DNA of 37,536 nucleotides from Inconstantimicrobium porci (GTDB lineage Bacteria; Bacillota; Clostridia; Clostridiales; Clostridiaceae), in contig NZ_VULX01000009.1 of assembly GCF_009696465.1 (NCBI RefSeq), forward strand, positions 1 through 37,536, read 5' to 3'. This document shows, one piece after another, positions 8,112 to 16,292 of this stretch. Position numbers and translations under genes: made by a program. Under the pieces are notes generated by a model. It ran no database searches. It had not been told where the DNA came from and saw only the letters and a program-made list of their open reading frames with translations. The stretch's first letter is position 1. Every line of letters begins with the position of its first letter.

Positions 8112-8143
8112 CAAAAAACTTTTTAATCTTTATATATTAAGTA

Positions 8144-8983
8144 TTACTTTTTTAAAGCATGTATGATGAATGTAATCATAAAAGTTGTGCCTAATAGAAG
8201 CACTATCATTGGACCTGTAGGAATCTTTTCATAATAAGATATGATAAGCCCCGCAATCCCCATTATTATTGAAAACATCACTGACCAAAAATGATATTGT
8301 CTTGTATTAGAGGCAATATTCCTGCTTGATGCAGCTGGCAGTATTATTAGGGAATTTATTAAAAGCACTCCAATCCATCTTATTGATAGCATTATTATTA
8401 CAGCCACAAAAGCAGAAAACATATAATCATATAGTTTTCCGTTTATGCCTTTACTTCTAGCAAGTGTCCTATTGATGCTCTCAGCATTTAATTTGTTATA
8501 AGTAAAAAGCCACAGAATAATAACTAAAATAAATACGATAAACAGATAGATTATTTCATCTCCTGTTATACTTAATATATCTCCAATAAGGTAGCTTGAG
8601 TATTTATTAAAAGTCCCCTTAGCTGCCAGTATAGCGAGTCCAAGAGACATTGCTATGGAAGCAAACACACTGATTATTGTATCAGTGCCATAAGTAGTTC
8701 TGTCCTTTACAAAATTAAGTAATACTGAAAATATAATTGCAAAAATTATCATTGATAGGCTATGGTTTGTAAATCCAAATACAACTCCTACCGCTATTCC
8801 AGTAAGCGCTGAATGTCCCATGGCATCAGAAAAAAATGCCATTCTTTTATTTACAATCATTGTTCCCAGCAGTGCAAAAACTGGTGATGTCAGAAAAATT
8901 GCCAGTATTGAATTTCTCATAAAAGCATATGACATAAAATCAAATGGAAGTATATTTTCCATTATGTTATAAATAGTTTCCAT
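8144..8983 (-). CDS. Zinc/manganese-type ABC transporter permease
   Basis: 279 residues with about eight hydrophobic segments. The block GTMIVNKRMAFFSDAMGHSALTG is the permease hallmark of the ABC-3 (ZnuB/MntB/TroC) family that contacts the ATPase. Other family blocks are IGVLLINSLIILPAASSR and PTGPMIVLLLGTTF. Length is normal. It follows the ATPase gene by 15 bp, has AAGGAAGG upstream of ATG 8983, and is the last gene of the three-gene operon. Carries Zn2+ or Mn2+ inward; the metal cannot be settled from sequence. Confidence 0.9.
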   Translation of the reverse strand: METIYNIMENILPFDFMSYAFMRNSILAIFLTSPVFALLGTMIVNKRMAFFSDAMGHSALTGIAVGVVFGFTNHSLSMIIFAIIFSVLLNFVKDRTTYGTDTIISVFASIAMSLGLAILAAKGTFNKYSSYLIGDILSITGDEIIYLFIVFILVIILWLFTYNKLNAESINRTLARSKGINGKLYDYMFSAFVAVIIMLSIRWIGVLLINSLIILPAASSRNIASNTRQYHFWSVMFSIIMGIAGLIISYYEKIPTGPMIVLLLGTTFMITFIIHALKK

Positions 8984-8998
8984 AAATCTCTGCCTTCC

Positions 8999-9730
8999 TT
9001 AATCAAATATCTCTTTAAAATTAGCGTCATTATATACTTCTTCTGGAGTTCCCTGACATAATATTTTGTGATTAATAAGAATAACTTTATCTGCATATTT
9101 CTTAACTAGATTCAAATCATGCGAAACAAGCAGAATAGCCATATCATATTTTTCCTTCATTTTACTGACTATTCTGTAAAAATCCCTTACACCATTTCTG
9201 TCAATACCTGAAACCGGCTCATCAAGTATAAGTAAATTTGGCATTGGTGTGATTGCAATTGACAGAAGAACCCTCTGAAGCTGTCCTCCTGATAATTTAC
9301 CAACCTGCTTATCAATGCAGTCTTCTATAGAAAAAATCTTAAGCTGTTCATAAATTTTCTGGTACAGTTTCTTATTTTTTCTAAGCCATACTGGATAGTT
9401 TGATATATACGACGCAAAAAGATCATAAACAGTGATAGGAATATCGTGCTCAATATTAATATTCTGAGGCACATAACCTATTCTGATTTTCTGCTTAGTA
9501 TTATCTTTAAGATCTGTAAAAGAAATATTGCCAGTATGTTTTATTTCACCTAGTATAGATTTTAATAATGTAGATTTTCCTGCTCCATTAGGACCTATAA
9601 GTACAGTGAGGCTGCCACAATGAATATGAATATAAATATTTTCAAGAATCTTTTCACTTCCAAAATTTACGTTTATATCATTTATTTTAATACAGTGACG
9701 ACCACAGGCACCCTTATTCTCTAATTCCAT
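8999..9730 (-). CDS. Zinc/manganese-type ABC transporter ATP-binding protein
   Basis: 243 residues. Walker A GPNGAGKS lies near residue 47-54, the signature is KLSGGQLQRVLLS, Walker B is LLILDEPVSGID and the H-loop is LLVSHD. This is the standard ZnuC/MntA-type subunit that powers the neighbouring permease. The N-terminal extension contains a CGRHC-like patch (GACGRHCIK) and there is IHIHCG at beta-2. These Cys/His residues are unusual and might bind metal, but that is speculative. Start at 9730 has only a weak site. It lies 13 bp after the binding-protein gene. Confidence 0.9.
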   Translation of the reverse strand: MELENKGACGRHCIKINDINVNFGSEKILENIYIHIHCGSLTVLIGPNGAGKSTLLKSILGEIKHTGNISFTDLKDNTKQKIRIGYVPQNINIEHDIPITVYDLFASYISNYPVWLRKNKKLYQKIYEQLKIFSIEDCIDKQVGKLSGGQLQRVLLSIAITPMPNLLILDEPVSGIDRNGVRDFYRIVSKMKEKYDMAILLVSHDLNLVKKYADKVILINHKILCQGTPEEVYNDANFKEIFD

Positions 9731-9743
9731 AGCCTACAACCTC

Positions 9744-10646
9744 TTATTCCATTTTAGAAATCAAATCAAAATTTTCTTTCATACCATCAAGATATGCATT
9801 TTCATTTACATTTCCTATCATACATGAATTAAGTTCATATATTTTAGCACCAGTTTCTTTTGCAATAGCTTCGGCATTCTTTTTATCTGAGCCCTTAGTG
9901 ATAAAAATTGCTTTTATCTTATCTTTCTTCATATCTGCAATAGTCTGTTTTAACACTTCAGCTGAAATTGATTCTTCCTCATGATCTGTCTTTATATCAA
10001 TTTCCTCAATCTTTGTAAATACGCAGAATGAAGGTAATGTTTCATCAAGAACAAGGGCTTTCTTTCCTTCAACTTTTGATAACTTATCTTTATAATCAGA
10101 CTTAAGCTTATTTAGTTTTTCTACATAAGATTTTTCATTTTCAGCATACTTATCTTTATTTTCTGGATTAGCAGCCTGAAGCTGACCACTTACATATTGA
10201 ACCTGATTTATATAATCATCTATACTAGTCCAGACATGACCATTATTCTCATCATCATCTTTCTTAAAGTCTTTAACATTTTTCGCAGCTTCTATTATTT
10301 TTGTTTTAGGATAAGCTTCTTTGATTTTTTCATTAAATACCTCAAGTCCTAAACCATTTTCTACATATACATCAGCATTCTCAACTTTTTTAAGATCCTC
10401 AGTAGTAAAAGTATGGTCATGGATACATCCCATATTAGGATCTGACATACTCTTTGCATTAACGTTTTTGATACCCTTTGTTAAATTCATAGTCAATATG
10501 TGCATTGGATAAAATGATGATACTATATTAAACTGCTTTTCAGCACTAGCTGATGCAGGTTCCTTTTTATCATTTGTACAGCCTGCTAGTGATAACATCA
10601 TTGTAGCTGTTAACAGTGCTGTTATTGTTTTAATTACTTTTTTCAT
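9744..10646 (-). CDS. Metal ABC transporter substrate-binding lipoprotein
   Basis: 300 residues with a lipoprotein signal (lipobox LAGC, Cys23) followed by a cluster A-I metal-binding protein. Likely ligands are His49 (SFYPMHIL), His76/His78 (GCIHDHTF), His137 (NGHVWTS) and an acid in the DHEEES stretch near residue 200. No long His-rich loop is present. It captures Zn2+ or Mn2+ outside the membrane and hands it to the permease. First gene of the operon, with TGGAGG 8 nt before ATG and an excellent promoter and palindrome just upstream. Confidence 0.92.
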   Translation of the reverse strand: MKKVIKTITALLTATMMLSLAGCTNDKKEPASASAEKQFNIVSSFYPMHILTMNLTKGIKNVNAKSMSDPNMGCIHDHTFTTEDLKKVENADVYVENGLGLEVFNEKIKEAYPKTKIIEAAKNVKDFKKDDDENNGHVWTSIDDYINQVQYVSGQLQAANPENKDKYAENEKSYVEKLNKLKSDYKDKLSKVEGKKALVLDETLPSFCVFTKIEEIDIKTDHEEESISAEVLKQTIADMKKDKIKAIFITKGSDKKNAEAIAKETGAKIYELNSCMIGNVNENAYLDGMKENFDLISKME

Positions 10647-10674
10647 TTATAATCCTCCAAAAATATTATTTTAC

Positions 10675-10693
10675 GCAAATGCAAAGCATTTGC
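10675..10693. promoter_or_regulatory. Palindromic operator of the metal ABC operon (candidate)
   Basis: A perfect dyad, GCAAATGC-AAA-GCATTTGC, sits just downstream of the predicted transcription start, about +7 to +25. A repressor bound here would block the operon. By analogy with ZnuABC-type operons the repressor is probably a Fur-family metalloregulator such as Zur, but the sequence is not one I recognise as a published consensus. Confidence 0.6.
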
Positions 10694-10706
10694 AACATCT
10701 TTTCTT

Positions 10707-10736
10707 ATTATAGGTCTTTTTTCATATTTTTGTCAA
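10707..10736 (-). promoter_or_regulatory. Promoter of the metal ABC operon
   Basis: TTGACA (10736-10731), 18-bp spacer, TATAAT (10712-10707): both boxes perfect. The start falls near 10700 and the leader to ATG 10646 is about 55 nt. Confidence 0.85.
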
Positions 10737-10766
10737 TAATGTAATCAATTTATTTTTTATATTTTC

Positions 10767-10817
10767 TAAAAAAATAAGCTGCTAAACAGCTATTTATTAA
10801 ATAGTTGTTTAACAGCT
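10767..10817 (-). terminator. Terminator of the WYL regulator gene
   Basis: A long hairpin (about 17 pairs of a 19-bp stem, 3-nt loop) begins directly after the TAG stop at 10818 and is followed by TATTTTTTT on the minus strand. Confidence 0.85.
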
Positions 10818-11723
10818 CTATAAATACTTTTTAAGCATATTTGATATTTTACTTTTCAATTTATCTCTTACCTCTACAGGTTCAAGAACTTCTATCCTGT
10901 CACCATAAGAAAACAAATAATTATATAGATAATCATCATCTCTAAGATCAGCACTCACAATAAATTTATCATCAATTAGCTCTATTGGGCCGTTTCTAAA
11001 TTCATCATAAACTCTTGATGCTGCAGAAATATCTATTTTCATTTTAACATGTATCGTGCTGCACCTAGATGCATAATTATTATATTCATATTTAATCTGC
11101 TTAAACTTACGCTGAGCATATTTTTCACTTGTAACAGACAGATTATCTATTCTGCACAATTTAAAAAACCTGAAATCTTTTCTTGATCTGCAGAAACCAT
11201 ATACGTACCAGCTATATCCCTTAAATACAAGCTTATAAGGTTCAACTATACGCGTTGTTTTCTCTCCTTTATTGCTGAAATAATCAAAGGATACTACTTT
11301 CTTATTAAGTATGCAGTTTTTTAATATATCAAAATACTGTTTATCCTTGTCGCTCTGCTCCCACGTTGGAAAATCAATTTCAATCCAGTCAGCTTCATCC
11401 TTCTTAAAGATACTCTTAAGTTTTGATAAAGACTCATCTACTGAAACCTTCCCAGTTGCATTTAAGCCCTGAAGTGCTGCAAGCACTTGTTTCTGCTCAT
11501 TATCAGAAAGCATTGTCTTATCTATGGAGTAACCATCCATTAGATATATTCCTCCACCCTTACCCTGAGTGCAGTATACAGGAACACCATTTTCTGAGAG
11601 TACATCTATATCTCTATAAATAGTACGAACTGATACATTAAACTTTTCCGCAAGAAAAGGTGCTGTAACATTTTTATTATTTATCAGTATATTGACTATA
11701 GAAAATAATCTGTCTATCTTCAT
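10818..11723 (-). CDS. HTH/WYL-domain transcriptional regulator (YafY type)
   Basis: 301 residues. The N-terminal ~60 residues form a DeoR-like winged helix (VTAPFLAEKFNVSVRTIYRDIDVLSENGVPV), followed by GKGGGIYLMDGY. The middle contains the WYL fold (VSFDYFSNKGEKTTRIVEPYKLVFKGYSWYVYGF) with the WYV triplet in place of WYL, and a C-terminal extension (WCX). Such proteins sense small ligands or nucleic acids. It is full length. The gene upstream on the same strand is a decayed cysteine hydrolase, so its original target may be lost. Confidence 0.85.
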   Translation of the reverse strand: MKIDRLFSIVNILINNKNVTAPFLAEKFNVSVRTIYRDIDVLSENGVPVYCTQGKGGGIYLMDGYSIDKTMLSDNEQKQVLAALQGLNATGKVSVDESLSKLKSIFKKDEADWIEIDFPTWEQSDKDKQYFDILKNCILNKKVVSFDYFSNKGEKTTRIVEPYKLVFKGYSWYVYGFCRSRKDFRFFKLCRIDNLSVTSEKYAQRKFKQIKYEYNNYASRCSTIHVKMKIDISAASRVYDEFRNGPIELIDDKFIVSADLRDDDYLYNYLFSYGDRIEVLEPVEVRDKLKSKISNMLKKYL

Positions 11724-11732
11724 TTCTATTAC

Positions 11733-11971
11733 CTATTCTTCTATATCTTTAATAACCTCATTGCATGTCTTTATATCTGCCAGCCTTCAGTACCTTTCTT
11801 CAAAAAATCATCTTCGTCATTCTGATGCTGCAAGTATATTACTTCTACCCCATTACTTCTGCATGACTTGATCAATTTTTGTATGTTGCTTACCACATTA
11901 TCAATATCAAAAGGTTTATCTTCAACTAAAGACTTTTGCATATCGATAACAAGTAGTGCTTTTTTACCCAT
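11733..11971 (-). pseudogene. Isochorismatase-family cysteine hydrolase remnant
   Basis: From ATG 11971 (AAGGGG upstream) the sequence reads MGKKALLVIDMQKSL with the catalytic Asp of this family in LVIDMQ, continues to EVIYLQHQ and GTEGWQI, and then stops at 11771. In another frame the next bases read KTCNEVIKDIEE and stop at 11733, which looks like a family C terminus. About 110 codons containing the catalytic Lys and Cys are gone and the two ends are joined out of frame. Not functional. Confidence 0.7.
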
Positions 11972-12013
11972 TTTATGAGTCCCCTTATTATGTAATAAAT
12001 ATATTTTATCCAT

Positions 12014-12201
12014 TTAATTACATAAAAGTCAACCTTAAGTTTACTTATTAAACATTCTTGGCTCATAAAGAATAAGCTGTAACACCTAAAAACAGCATAT
12101 TAATGCAGCTTGCATTATATGAAGCCTTTTCAAGTTAACTTTACATTATTTTTTAAACTTTTAGCTATATTTTTCATTTTATTTTTTACTTTTAACTGCC
12201 C
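12014..12201. other. Gap with short hairpin, no gene
   Basis: AT-rich spacer between the hydrolase remnant and the synthetase promoter. It holds one hairpin (12096-12121; CATATTAATGCA and its imperfect complement). On the minus strand the hairpin is followed by a short CTGTTTTT. No coding potential is seen. The hairpin has no obvious owner. Confidence 0.4.
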
Positions 12202-12230
12202 TTGACATTGATTTTTATATTGGATATATT
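12202..12230 (+). promoter_or_regulatory. Promoter of the T-box/synthetase unit
   Basis: TTGACA (12202-12207), 17-bp spacer, TATATT (12225-12230). Transcription should start near 12237 and run into the T-box leader. Confidence 0.75.
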
Positions 12231-12244
12231 CTATAATATAAATA

Positions 12245-12517
12245 TGACTTTTAAATGCTATGAAGAGAAAAGTAATTACTACTTAAGTTTTCAGAGAGTT
12301 CCTGTATGCTGAAAAGGAATAGCTTAGTTTTAATGAAACAAGACTCGGAGCTTCATACGGATCCAACAGGTGATGATATGACGTAATGCTTACGTTACAA
12401 AGCTACAGTATGATAGTACTTAATGAGGTCAATATGGCAACATATTGATAAATTAGGGTGGTACCGCGATATGTCGCCCCTATAAAGCTTTTTCTGCTTA
12501 TAGGTGGCGTTTTTTTA
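12245..12517 (+). ncRNA. T-box riboswitch (tRNA-Met type)
   Basis: The canonical T-box sequence AGGGTGGTACCGCG is at 12455-12468. AGAGAG, with a small GCTG/AGGA-type apical hairpin, lies in stem I near 12294-12316. An intrinsic terminator (CGCCCCTATA ... TATAGGTGGCG with eight T) ends at about 12517. The T-box can pair with the 5' arm of that terminator to form the antiterminator. UGGU in the bulge would pair with an ACCA tRNA end. A plausible specifier is ATG at 12333-12335 followed by purine, which fits tRNA-Met and the downstream gene. Uncharged tRNA-Met would therefore switch the synthetase on. Confidence 0.9.
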
Positions 12518-12577
12518 TAACTTTTTTTGCTTTATAGCATATCTTTGTTGAAATAAATTTACTTGGAGAGTGATACA

Positions 12578-14569
12578 ATGGTTAATAAGAGACTTGGTAA
12601 AGACGAACGACCTGTATTTCCTAAAAGAGCAGTAATAACTGCCGGAATGCCATATGGAAATAAAGAACTACATTTTGGACACGTAGGTGGAATGATGATT
12701 CATGCCGATGTGTTTGCCAGATTTTTAAGAGATAGAATAGGAAAAGAAAATGTAATATTCGTTTCTGGTACAGACTGCTACGGTTCACCAATATTAGAAA
12801 GTTACAGAAAACTAGTAGAAGATAAAAAATTTGATGGTTCTATCAAAGATTACGTTACAGGAAACCATTTAAAACAAAAAGCAACACTTGAAAAATATGA
12901 AATAAGCCCTAATCTTTTTGGTGCATCTGCACTTGGAAGAACTGGTGAAGTTCATAATGAAGTATCAAAGAAAATTTTCAATACTTTATATGAAAATGGC
13001 TATCTTGTAAAAATGTCTACACCTCAATTCTATGATCCAGAATACAATGTATTCTTAAACGGAAGACAGGTTATTGGTAAATGTCCTATTCAGGGATGTA
13101 CTTCTGAAAAAGGATATGCAGATGAATGTTCTCTAGGTCACCAGTATATGCCTGATGAACTTATCGATCCTAAGAGTGCTTTATCAGGCAAGACTCCAGT
13201 AATAAAGGATGTTACTAACTGGTACTTCAAACTTGATGAATACTGCGATAAACTTCTTGAAAGAAACAACTATCTTATGAGATATTCTAACTGCAGAAAA
13301 AATATGCTTAAGACAATAGATGAATTCTTAAAGAAGCCAGTTATATATGTACAAAGAAAGAACATTGAAGATTTAGCAGAACTTGAAAGTCTTTTCCCAG
13401 AACATGAAACTATTGATGAAGAAAAGAAGAGTTCAATAACTTTTGTATTTAAGGATTTAGCAGCTAGAGATAAGGCAAGAGAAGTTTTGGGAAGTAAAGG
13501 AATCAACTATAGAAGTGGTAAGACTCTAGTTCCATTCAGACTATCAGGAAACGTTGAATGGGGAGTTCCAGTTCCAGATACAGAAGATCAGAAGGATTTA
13601 ACATTCTGGGTATGGCCTGAATCACTATGGGCTCCAATATCATTTACTGAAGCTTACCTTGAAGAACATAAGGAACTTGATCAGAATATAAGTGACTGGT
13701 GGAACAGTGAAGATTCAACAGTGTTCCAGTTCATAGGAGAAGATAATATCTACTTCTACGGAATTGCTGAAATGGCTATGTTCAGTGCTTTAATGAATAA
13801 CGAAGATATGGAAAATATAAATCTTCCTCAAATAATATCAAATAAACACATATTATTTATGGGAATTAAGGCAAGTAGTAGTTCAGAAATCAAACCACCT
13901 ATGGCAGATGAACTATTAAACCACTATACAGCAGAACAGCTTAGAATGCACTTCTTAAGTCTTGGTTTATCATCAAAGAGTGCAAGCTTTAAGCCACAGA
14001 TATACATGAAGGAAGAAGAAAAACAAGGTGCAGATCCAGTATTAAAAGAAGGAAACCTTCTTACAAATGTATATAACAGAATCGTAAGATCTTGCTTCTA
14101 TACTGCACAGAAACACTTTGACAACAAAATACCAGTTGGTACTGTAAGTGAAAAAATATTAGAAGATACTAAGAAAGCAGTTCTTGAATATGAAAGACAT
14201 ATGTATAACCATGAATTCCATGCAATAACTTATGTTCTTGACAGCTACATCAGAAACATGAATAAATATTGGGCTAAAAATTCAAGAGAGGCTGAAAAAA
14301 ATAATGATGAAGAATTATTAAAGCAGATAGTAATTGATGAATTCTATGCTTTACGTGTTATTGCAACACTTCTTCACCCAATAGCACCAACAGGATGCGA
14401 AATGGTAAGAGAATACCTTAACGCAAGTGATAAAATATGGAGCTGGGATTACATATTTAATCCAGTTTACGACTTTATTGAAGATAAAAACTATGAGCTT
14501 AAGTTCCTAGAACCAAGAGTTGACTTCTTCACAAAACATCCATCACAATTACAGTTTGACGAAAACTAA
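12578..14569 (+). CDS. Atypical methionyl-tRNA synthetase (class I tRNA ligase family)
   Basis: 663 residues from ATG 12578 (GGAGAGTGAT upstream; an in-frame TTG at 12563 lies before that site). The HIGH-type motif is HFGH at residues 32-35, in the MetRS-like context AGMPYGNKELHFGH. A zinc-knuckle-like insert follows (CPIQGC ... CSLGHQYMPDELI). The WGVPVP ... FWVWPESLWAPISF region matches MetRS catalytic core, and a ~60-residue extra segment rich in charged residues lies before it. Where KMSKS is expected, near residue 431, the sequence is KASSSS. The C-terminal helical anticodon-binding domain is present. No C-terminal tRNA-binding (Trbp111-like) domain is seen. Regulation by a Met T-box supports a role in methionine charging or in a related tRNA-Met reaction. 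Confidence 0.85.
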   Translation: MVNKRLGKDERPVFPKRAVITAGMPYGNKELHFGHVGGMMIHADVFARFLRDRIGKENVIFVSGTDCYGSPILESYRKLVEDKKFDGSIKDYVTGNHLKQKATLEKYEISPNLFGASALGRTGEVHNEVSKKIFNTLYENGYLVKMSTPQFYDPEYNVFLNGRQVIGKCPIQGCTSEKGYADECSLGHQYMPDELIDPKSALSGKTPVIKDVTNWYFKLDEYCDKLLERNNYLMRYSNCRKNMLKTIDEFLKKPVIYVQRKNIEDLAELESLFPEHETIDEEKKSSITFVFKDLAARDKAREVLGSKGINYRSGKTLVPFRLSGNVEWGVPVPDTEDQKDLTFWVWPESLWAPISFTEAYLEEHKELDQNISDWWNSEDSTVFQFIGEDNIYFYGIAEMAMFSALMNNEDMENINLPQIISNKHILFMGIKASSSSEIKPPMADELLNHYTAEQLRMHFLSLGLSSKSASFKPQIYMKEEEKQGADPVLKEGNLLTNVYNRIVRSCFYTAQKHFDNKIPVGTVSEKILEDTKKAVLEYERHMYNHEFHAITYVLDSYIRNMNKYWAKNSREAEKNNDEELLKQIVIDEFYALRVIATLLHPIAPTGCEMVREYLNASDKIWSWDYIFNPVYDFIEDKNYELKFLEPRVDFFTKHPSQLQFDEN

Positions 14570-14580
14570 AATAGGTTTGC

Positions 14581-14671
14581 AAAGACCTTATGCGAAGCAT
14601 CCATAGCTTTGCATAAGGTCTTTATCCATAAAACAAGAAATCAGTTAGCGCTGCTAACTGATTTCTTTGTT
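14581..14671. terminator. Two tandem hairpins between convergent genes
   Basis: Hairpin 1 (14581-14623) is an 18-bp imperfect stem. Hairpin 2 (14636-14666) has a perfect 14-bp stem with a 3-nt loop, followed by TTGTTTTT on the plus strand and by a T-rich tail on the minus strand. Together they terminate the synthetase transcript and the convergent 14713 gene. Confidence 0.85.
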
Positions 14672-14712
14672 TTTATCGAAATAACGTTTATGTTTTTTTA
14701 TTCCTGAAATCA

Positions 14713-15114
14713 TTAATTAATAATAGGTATCCATGGTGATGCTAAAAATATTTTATTACAGATAGCTGGACTCCCGCATATTGATTTAAGAATTTCATTG
14801 CATCCTGCTGAAAAGCCCCATAAAAGCACTTCACTATATGGCTCATTATTTATTTTATTAAATACTGCAGGCAGCTGAGGATAAGCATTATCTTCCCATC
14901 TAAATAAGTTTACAGAATCTATATCTTTTGACTGCACATATTCTAACTGATAGTCTTTTCTATTTAAAAAGCTCCAGTTTTCCTTGCAGCTTTCAATATT
15001 CTGCTGGTTTCCATGAAGAATAACAGCTAACTTGTCAGCAGTCTTACTCTTCCATGAAAAATATGTATCAGTATTCTTAATTGCTAAAAAATATCTTTCA
15101 TCCAATCCCCCCAA
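14713..15114 (-). CDS. Alpha/beta hydrolase-like protein, C-terminally truncated
   Basis: 133 residues. The fold is visible from LAVILHGNQQN (oxyanion-hole strand) to LLWGFSAGCNEILKS, whose GFSAG is the nucleophile elbow with the catalytic serine. It ends at LASPWIPIIN*, before the region that should supply the catalytic Asp and His; related proteins are around 210-230 residues. The start is uncertain: TTG at 15114 follows the TAG of the upstream GNAT gene at once, and the G6 run just after it is a poor site. Probably non-functional. Confidence 0.65.
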   Translation of the reverse strand: MGGLDERYFLAIKNTDTYFSWKSKTADKLAVILHGNQQNIESCKENWSFLNRKDYQLEYVQSKDIDSVNLFRWEDNAYPQLPAVFNKINNEPYSEVLLWGFSAGCNEILKSICGSPAICNKIFLASPWIPIIN

Positions 15115-15115
15115 A

Positions 15116-15424
15116 CTATTTAATTACCTTTTCATATATTCTAAAAAGATCAAGTCCATACATACTATATCCTTCATCAATTGTATCAAGATACTCATAT
15201 CTAAAGCTTTCATAAAGTTTTATTGCTGGTATATTCTTTCTAAATACATCTAATCTTATTGATTTGATATTATTTGCTTTTGCTTCATCATCAATTGTTG
15301 GATATACACCTTTTTTCCATCCAGGATAATTTGTCCTCTCTGTGAGATAATCAATAAGATCATCATATAGCTTGGCTACTTTTTTTATGTCTTTTTCTGT
15401 TCCCTTTTCAATATGTACATTCAT
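15116..15424 (-). CDS. GNAT acetyltransferase with in-frame internal deletion
   Basis: 102 residues with a strong start (AGGAGG and AAGGAA before ATG 15424). The N-terminal half (IEKGTEKDIKKVAKLYDDLIDYL, then YPGWKKGVYPT) and the C-terminal half (NNIKSIRLDVFRKNIPAIKLYE, YGLDLFRIYEKVI) both belong to one GNAT type that is normally ~170 residues. The ~70 residues between them are missing, including the acetyl-CoA-binding motif A (R/Q-x-x-G-x-G/A). The join keeps the frame. It cannot bind acetyl-CoA in the usual way. Confidence 0.75.
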   Translation of the reverse strand: MNVHIEKGTEKDIKKVAKLYDDLIDYLTERTNYPGWKKGVYPTIDDEAKANNIKSIRLDVFRKNIPAIKLYESFRYEYLDTIDEGYSMYGLDLFRIYEKVIK

Positions 15425-15449
15425 TTTCCTTAAGTCCTCCTATTTACTG

Positions 15450-15698
15450 CTATTTTATTACTTCTCCATGAACAACTACCCTGCCCCCATCTGGACATTT
15501 TGCTTCAAACATAGCTGCTCTTGTATTTCCATAATCAAGTTCTGCACCATTAAGCAGAGCATATACAGATGGATATATACTATTCCAAAGTTCATGACAA
15601 AGTGGAGGGCATAAATCCTCCACAATAAATTCATCACCTTTTTTACAGTATCCGCTTCTGCATCTACTTTCTTTTATAGTTATTTTAACCTTCGGCAT
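15450..15698 (-). CDS. TIGR04076-type small protein
   Basis: 82 residues: MPKVKITIKESRCRSGYCKKGDEF, then DLCPPLCHELWNSIYPSVYALLNGA and a late CPDGGRVVVHGEV. The pattern of conserved Cys residues and the family length match the TIGR04076 group of uncharacterised proteins. GGGGGGAAG precedes ATG 15698. It lies 12 bp after a GNAT gene in the same transcript. No function is known for the family. Confidence 0.8.
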   Translation of the reverse strand: MPKVKITIKESRCRSGYCKKGDEFIVEDLCPPLCHELWNSIYPSVYALLNGAELDYGNTRAAMFEAKCPDGGRVVVHGEVIK

Positions 15699-15710
15699 AC
15701 TGCTTCCCCC

Positions 15711-16241
15711 CTAATCAATATCTAAAATGTACTCTTCACCTTCATAGGGTTCTTCATCTTCATTACATTTATAAGGCATATTTCTGACAAATTTAAAGCC
15801 AAGCTTTTTCATAACATTGGCTGAAGCCTTGTTAACCTTAGCACAATGTCCTATTACCTTCTTAATGTGTAACTTATCTCTAGTAAATTTTATGACCTCT
15901 GTCATTGCTTCAGTTGTATATCCACATCCCCATGCTCTTTTAGCTAAATTGTATCCTATTTCAAAAGCATTAAACTCTTCTTCAAAATATATAAGACATG
16001 TCCCAATAACTTTACCATTGTCTTTACATACAATTGCCCATCTATACCAGTCATCAGAATCTATTTTTGATATTTCTTCTTTAATCCATTTCTTTGTTTT
16101 ATTTATATCATTATGGCTCTGCCAATACATATACCTTGCCACATCAGGATCGTTCTCCCATCCATAAAAAACATCCTCTAAATCATTATTACAAAATGGT
16201 CTTAGAATAATTCTTTTAGCATTAATAACTGGTGTTCTCAT
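15711..16241 (-). CDS. GNAT acetyltransferase, RimJ/RimL type
   Basis: 176 residues, full family length. It starts RTPVINAKRIILRPFCNNDLEDVF and contains FEIGYNLAKRAWGCGYTTEAMTEVIKF, where the RAWGCGYTTEA segment is motif A for acetyl-CoA, and ANVMKKLGFKFVRN (motif B). Intact. It would acetylate an amine, for example a ribosomal-protein N terminus or a small molecule. GGGGGGAA lies upstream of ATG 16241. First gene of the 16241-14713 run. Confidence 0.88.
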   Translation of the reverse strand: MRTPVINAKRIILRPFCNNDLEDVFYGWENDPDVARYMYWQSHNDINKTKKWIKEEISKIDSDDWYRWAIVCKDNGKVIGTCLIYFEEEFNAFEIGYNLAKRAWGCGYTTEAMTEVIKFTRDKLHIKKVIGHCAKVNKASANVMKKLGFKFVRNMPYKCNEDEEPYEGEEYILDID

Positions 16242-16292
16242 TTATTTTCCCCCCAATCACTGCTCTGCAAATCTCAATTTGTGGAGTTGTTT

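Noticed and set aside
9000..9740. CGRHC and IHIHC patches of the metal ATPase as a true metal sensor
   Set aside because: Too few residues and no known precedent in the family; mentioned only as an oddity in the gene entry.
12096..12121. Hairpin as an intrinsic terminator
   Set aside because: No gene on either strand ends next to it and its T-run is short; kept only as a note in the gap entry.
14713..15114. GNAT plus hydrolase read as one fused gene
   Set aside because: A TAG stop separates them and the frames differ; both are better explained as separate deletion-damaged genes.
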